The translations under genes and the position numbers were made by a program. This document shows positions 13,562 to 15,716 of a stretch of DNA of 15,716 nt, piece after piece. The DNA is from an uncultured Subdoligranulum sp. (GTDB lineage Bacteria; Bacillota_A; Clostridia; Oscillospirales; Ruminococcaceae). The stretch covers positions 1-15,716 of the forward strand of contig NZ_CALADU010000287.1 of NCBI RefSeq assembly GCF_937890665.1. Reading direction: 5' to 3'. Numbering within the stretch: position 1 is the first letter of the stretch; each line of letters opens with the position of its first letter. Below the pieces are notes generated by a model. The model did not search any database. It was not told the origin of the DNA and saw only the letters and a program-made list of their open reading frames with translations.

Positions 13562-13981
13562 ATGCCAGCACTGTATTCTTATCGGATTTTTATTAGCCAT
13601 GCATGGAAATATGGCGACGAATATTCAAGGCTTGTTAGATTGCTGGATAATGCCCCGTATTTTTCATGTTACAATTACTCAGCCCCTAAGGAAAAGCCTC
13701 TTGCTCTTTCAAGGGAAAGTGCAACAACAAGGGAAATTGCAGAAGCAATTTCCGATAAGATCAAAAGAGCACAAGTGGTTTTGGTTTTAGGTGGGATGTA
13801 TGGAATATATCATAGTTGGATGCAGTTTGAAGTTGATGAGGCAAGACGGCTTGGAAAGCCAATTATTGCAATTATGCCCTGGGGCCAAATAAATATGCCA
13901 GCTTATCTAAGAGAAAAAGCGGATAGGGTAGTGGGGTGGAACACAAGTTCTATTGTTTCAGCTATAAGAGAGTTGGTATAA
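13562..13981 (+). CDS. TIR-like (DUF1863 / ThsB-type) domain protein
   Basis: 139 aa. ATG at 13562 is preceded by AAAGGATGAAATAAAG; two further in-frame starts (13541, 13532) lack an SD. The whole protein is one TIR-like domain: RIFISHAWKYGDEYSRLVRL (8-27) is the betaA strand with the ISHAW loop, LDNAPYFSCYNYSAPKEKPL (28-47) matches the DUF1863/ThsB 'f...~Ysvp...p' region, then AQVVLVLGGMYGIY and HSWMQFEVDEARRLGKPIIA (84-103). E90 in SWMQFE aligns with the WxxxE catalytic glutamate of TIR NADases. ThsB proteins of Thoeris make ADP-ribose-derived signals that switch on a partner effector. The nearby DUF4231 protein is the obvious candidate partner. Low GC supports recent acquisition. Confidence 0.87.
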   Translation: MPALYSYRIFISHAWKYGDEYSRLVRLLDNAPYFSCYNYSAPKEKPLALSRESATTREIAEAISDKIKRAQVVLVLGGMYGIYHSWMQFEVDEARRLGKPIIAIMPWGQINMPAYLREKADRVVGWNTSSIVSAIRELV

Positions 13982-13982
13982 A
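13953..13982 (+). promoter_or_regulatory. Weak candidate promoter for the integrase transcript
   Basis: TTGTTT (13953-13958), 18-base spacer, TATAAA (13977-13982), at the end of the TIR gene. The start would fall just before the structured leader. Both boxes deviate from consensus, and the region is AT-rich, so this may be chance. Confidence 0.3.
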
Positions 13983-13989
13983 GCAAATA

Positions 13990-14025
13990 ATAGAAACGCC
14001 CGGTCGGCGGCAACCGGCAGGGCGT
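13990..14025 (-). terminator. Leftward-facing terminator-like hairpin 3
   Basis: Outer stem ACGCCC (13996-14001) / GGGCGT (14020-14025), inner CGGT/ACCG, loop region GGCGGCAA. Read leftward, the stem is followed by TTTCTATTATTT. It shares the GCGGYAAC-like loop with hairpins 1 and 2 but its T-run is less regular. Confidence 0.5.
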
Positions 14026-14038
14026 CAGATAGATCAGC

Positions 14039-14126
14039 TTGCCTGAAGGCAATAATCCGACCTAGTCCAATTCGGATTATACCACCTCCGGGCAGGCTTT
14101 GACAAGTGTACCTCGGAGGTGGTTTT
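14039..14126 (+). promoter_or_regulatory. Structured integrase leader with SD-sequestering hairpin
   Basis: Three stems follow one another with no gap: TTGCC-TGAA-GGCAA (14039-14052), ATAATCCGA (14052-14060) / TCGGATTAT (14072-14080), and ACCACCTCCG (14081-14090) / CGGAGGTGGT (14114-14123). The last, a perfect 10-bp stem, contains the GGAGG Shine-Dalgarno (14115-14119), 7 bases before the integrase ATG, and would hide it in any transcript that includes the upstream arm. Confidence 0.7.
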
Positions 14127-15260
14127 ATGTTGTGTGTTCGCTGCCGCCGCGAGATCCCGGATGACTCCCGGTTGTGTTGTTACTGCGGTAAACGGCAAGC
14201 AGGTGCTGCTGCACCCCAGCGCCGCCAGCGGCGTCGGCCACGTGGGCAGGGGAGTGTGTGGAAAGACCCGCGCAACCACAACCGCCCTTGGGTGGCCAGA
14301 GCGGCGGATGGTACCTACATTGGCTGCTTCGCGGAATCCAGCGAGGCGGTGCGGGAGCTCGATGCGGTGAATGCCCGACTGATTGCGCCCGATCGGCAGA
14401 TGTATACCTTCTCCGATGTGTATGACCGGTGGAGCGTGCTGCATTTTCCCAAGATTACGAAGTCGGCCCAGCAATCCTATCAGAATGCCTATCGCAAGGC
14501 AGAACCGATACAGGGGCGCCGTATGATGGATTTGAAGACTGAAGATTATCAGGAAATCATCACCGATATGGCTGCGCATAAGGTCAGCCGTAGTCTATGT
14601 GAGAAGCAGCGGCAGCTGTTCAGCCAACTGTGCCAGTATGCCATGCGTCAGGACATCATCCATACCAACTATGCGCAGGGGCTGGTTTTGCCCAGCGCCA
14701 GCGCCCCACAGACGCGAGTTTTAAGCGACTCCGAGGTGCAGGCTATATGGACCATGGCGGATGACAAGCGCCTTGGGGAAACGGCCCGCATTGCGCTTGT
14801 GCTGACCTACACAGGCATGCGCTTGAATGAACTGCTCACCGCCCGCCGGGAAAATGTGCATCTGGAAGATGGCTACCTGATTGGTGGAGAAAAGACTGAG
14901 GCTGGCCGGAACCGAGTGATCCCGCTGCATGCCGACATCCAGCCATTTATAGAAGACTGGCTGGATGGAAATGACACGGACTTCCTGATCCCGTCTAAGT
15001 ATGGTATTCCACGGGACCACAACAATGTGCGAAAATCCTTTGGTAGTCTGATGAAGAAATTGGGCATCCAAGGCGTGAAGCCCCACACCTGCCGCCATAC
15101 CGCCGCCACTAAGATGATGGCTTCCGGTCTGGCACCTGAGGTGGTGAAACAGATTCTGGGACACGCGGATATCACCACCACGCTCAACATTTATACACAT
15201 CCTGACGTCAGTTTGTTGGTGGGCGGGATGGCGTCTGTAAATTGGCGTAAGCCTGTATAA
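14127..15260 (+). CDS. int: Phage tyrosine recombinase (integrase) with N-terminal zinc ribbon
   Basis: 377 aa; ATG at 14127 after CGGAGGTGGTTTT. It opens with a small zinc ribbon (C3, C6, C17/C18, C20: MLCVRCRRE ... LCCYCGK) and an arginine-rich linker, an unusual addition to phage integrases. An AP2-like arm-binding segment (about 42-88), a SAM-like core-binding domain (about 93-185) and the catalytic domain (about 195-370) follow. Catalytic residues visible: R232 in TGMRLNE, K256 in GGEKTEAGR, H320-T-C-R323, H346 in LGHADI and the nucleophile Y356 in NIYTH. It mediates site-specific insertion at a tRNA-Gly gene, the 3' half of which lies 50 bases downstream. Its own SD is buried in a hairpin, so translation is probably regulated. 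Confidence 0.96.
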   Translation: MLCVRCRREIPDDSRLCCYCGKRQAGAAAPQRRQRRRPRGQGSVWKDPRNHNRPWVARAADGTYIGCFAESSEAVRELDAVNARLIAPDRQMYTFSDVYDRWSVLHFPKITKSAQQSYQNAYRKAEPIQGRRMMDLKTEDYQEIITDMAAHKVSRSLCEKQRQLFSQLCQYAMRQDIIHTNYAQGLVLPSASAPQTRVLSDSEVQAIWTMADDKRLGETARIALVLTYTGMRLNELLTARRENVHLEDGYLIGGEKTEAGRNRVIPLHADIQPFIEDWLDGNDTDFLIPSKYGIPRDHNNVRKSFGSLMKKLGIQGVKPHTCRHTAATKMMASGLAPEVVKQILGHADITTTLNIYTHPDVSLLVGGMASVNWRKPV

Positions 15261-15308
15261 GACCTGTATAAACCCGTTTTTTGGCGTTGCATCGCGTAGA
15301 GGGGTGGC

Positions 15309-15354
15309 CTTCCCAAGCAGTAGGTGGCGAGTTCGAGACTCGTATCCCGCTCCA
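15309..15354 (+). other. attR: displaced 3' half of a tRNA-Gly(CCC) gene
   Basis: The sequence from the anticodon loop TTCCCAA (15310-15316) onward is a good tRNA: 3' anticodon strand GCAGT, T arm GCGAG-TTCGAGA-CTCGT, acceptor strand ATCCCGC, then TCCA (ending 15354). The bases before it do not pair: no GCGGGAT acceptor strand or D arm lies upstream, and the 5' anticodon strand reads TGGCC instead of the expected ACTGC. So the 5' half is phage DNA and the crossover lies near 15309. The intact tRNA should be at the other end of the prophage, outside this window. Confidence 0.8.
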
Positions 15355-15398
15355 AAGCTGTAAAATCTTCTTTTTAGATAGATTTTACAGCTTTTTTT
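15354..15398 (+). terminator. Rho-independent terminator of the tRNA-Gly transcript
   Basis: Perfect 15-bp stem AAAGCTGTAAAATCT (15354-15368) / AGATTTTACAGCTTT (15380-15394), 11-base loop, and a T-run to 15398. It begins at the CCA end of the tRNA 3' fragment, confirming that this was host tRNA DNA. Confidence 0.92.
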
Positions 15399-15458
15399 GT
15401 GCCTAGCATTCATGGCACAGGCAAAACAAGAAAAAACCGACGTTTTGCGGATTTTTTC
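15399..15458. other. Host intergenic DNA with small inverted repeats
   Basis: No gene seen. TGTGCC/GGCACA (15398-15419), GCAAAAC/GTTTTGC (15421-15448) and AAGAAAAAACCG/CGGATTTTTTCTT (about 15429-15460) are inverted repeats. The last two are mutually exclusive. The GC-poor hairpin ending in TTTTTT could be a second, weak rightward terminator before the rpmE promoter. Confidence 0.4.
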
Positions 15459-15487
15459 TTGACAAATGGTGCGGTTTCTGCTAGAAT
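15459..15487 (+). promoter_or_regulatory. rpmE promoter
   Basis: TTGACA (15459-15464), 17-base spacer, TAGAAT (15482-15487), a near-consensus sigma-A promoter. The start site would be near 15494, leaving a leader of about 130 bases before the L31 ATG. Confidence 0.88.
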
Positions 15488-15493
15488 ATTTCA

Positions 15494-15623
15494 GCAATCG
15501 TTCAGATGGCTGCTCCATTCGCACAGGATGGCGAATGCTGGTAGCCGCAATTCGAAGATTGTGATGAGCACATATATTGAGTATGGCTCCCGTAATCATG
15601 ATCGAGAAAGAGGTGAAAATACC
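15494..15623 (+). promoter_or_regulatory. rpmE 5' leader with a paired structure, possible L31 autoregulatory leader
   Basis: GGCT (15508-15511) / AGCC (15543-15546) encloses CATTCGC (15516-15522) / GCGAATG (15531-15537) with loop ACAGGATG. Ribosomal protein L31 leaders that bind L31 are described in several phyla. This long structured leader fits that idea, but I cannot match it to a specific consensus. Confidence 0.45.
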
Positions 15624-15716
15624 ATGAAGAAGGGCATCCATCCGAACTATGTGGATTGCACGATCACTTGTGCCTGCGGCAACGTGATTCACACTCGTGA
15701 CACCAAGCCGGAGATC
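15624..15716 (+). CDS. rpmE: 50S ribosomal protein L31 (bL31), 5' part
   Basis: The first 31 codons are present; the gene runs off the right edge. ATG at 15624 follows AGAGGTGAAAATACC. The sequence [20 protein letters not shown], then [11 protein letters not shown], is a typical bL31 start, with the CACGN segment that begins the zinc-binding set (C-x-C...C-x2-C) of the zinc-containing form. bL31 bridges the two ribosomal subunits. It belongs to the host chromosome, not the phage, and marks the flank beyond attR. Confidence 0.95.
   Translation, partial: MKKGIHPNYVDCTITCACGNVIHTRDTKPEI

Noticed and set aside
12907..13981. Assigning the TIR/DUF4231 pair to classical Thoeris type I or II
   Set aside because: There is no SIR2-SLOG (type I) or Macro (type II) ThsA in the window, so only a Thoeris-like relation can be claimed.
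14099..14128. TTGACA at 14099 as the integrase promoter
   Set aside because: The -10 at correct spacing would fall on the start codon region (TTTTAT), placing the transcript start after the ATG.
15285..15354. An intact tRNA-Gly gene
   Set aside because: The 5' acceptor strand, D arm and 5' anticodon strand are missing; only the 3' half pairs properly.
14721..15692. A 323-codon minus-strand open frame over integrase, attR and rpmE promoter
   Set aside because: It crosses a terminator, a tRNA fragment and a strong opposite promoter, and overlaps the well-supported integrase. No SD or domain.

Overview
The window is the lysogeny-control, integration and early-replication part of a temperate phage (prophage) in a Gram-positive Clostridia-type host. 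The evidence is GGAGG-type ribosome binding sites before nearly every gene, moderately high GC in the phage backbone, and phage families typical of Firmicutes: BRO-N antirepressor, DUF669, Sak4-like ATPase, RecU-like nuclease and an S24 repressor. The right edge is host chromosome, with the start of ribosomal protein L31. A gut Ruminococcaceae/Oscillospirales-type host (Faecalibacterium-like) is plausible, but this is inference from general style only.

Layout, left to right. Positions 1-10600 are one tightly packed leftward (minus-strand) early lytic operon. In transcription order it holds a Cro-like repressor, a 47-aa small ORF, a BRO-N antirepressor, an 80-aa protein, a small membrane protein, a DUF3846 protein, a 66-aa protein, a 669-aa Cys-cluster/coiled-coil protein and two unknown proteins. 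These are followed by a Sak4-like recombination ATPase, a RecU-like nuclease, an SF2 helicase, a DUF669 protein with an SSB-like acidic tail, and a primase-helicase that runs off the left edge. Most genes overlap or are separated by fewer than 15 bases. A small rightward unit (57-aa ORF with its own promoter and terminator) is nested against this operon at 9986-10281.

Positions 10601-10764 are the genetic switch. A strong leftward promoter (TTGACA-17-TATATT) is bracketed by inverted repeats with a GGTTGAAAT half-site, a third copy lies just downstream of cro, and a rightward promoter drives the CI-type repressor. Rightward from the repressor lie accessory genes with lower GC: a lipoprotein, a DUF4236/TM/proline-rich protein, a two-TM DUF4231 (SLATT-like) protein and a TIR-like (DUF1863/ThsB-type) protein. 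A short phage gene is inserted antisense between the last two. After each of three accessory genes sits a hairpin whose T-run faces left, so these look like terminators against leftward transcription. The integrase follows, behind a leader in which a 10-bp perfect stem buries its Shine-Dalgarno sequence.

Positions 15261-15716 are the right attachment site and host DNA. The 3' half of a tRNA-Gly(CCC) gene has no matching 5' half (attR), and is followed by its terminator, an rpmE promoter with a structured leader, and the first 31 codons of L31.

The most interesting points are the candidate two-gene TIR + two-TM defence module, the SD-sequestering integrase leader, the set of reverse-facing terminators, and the nested convergent small-gene unit between repressor and antirepressor.
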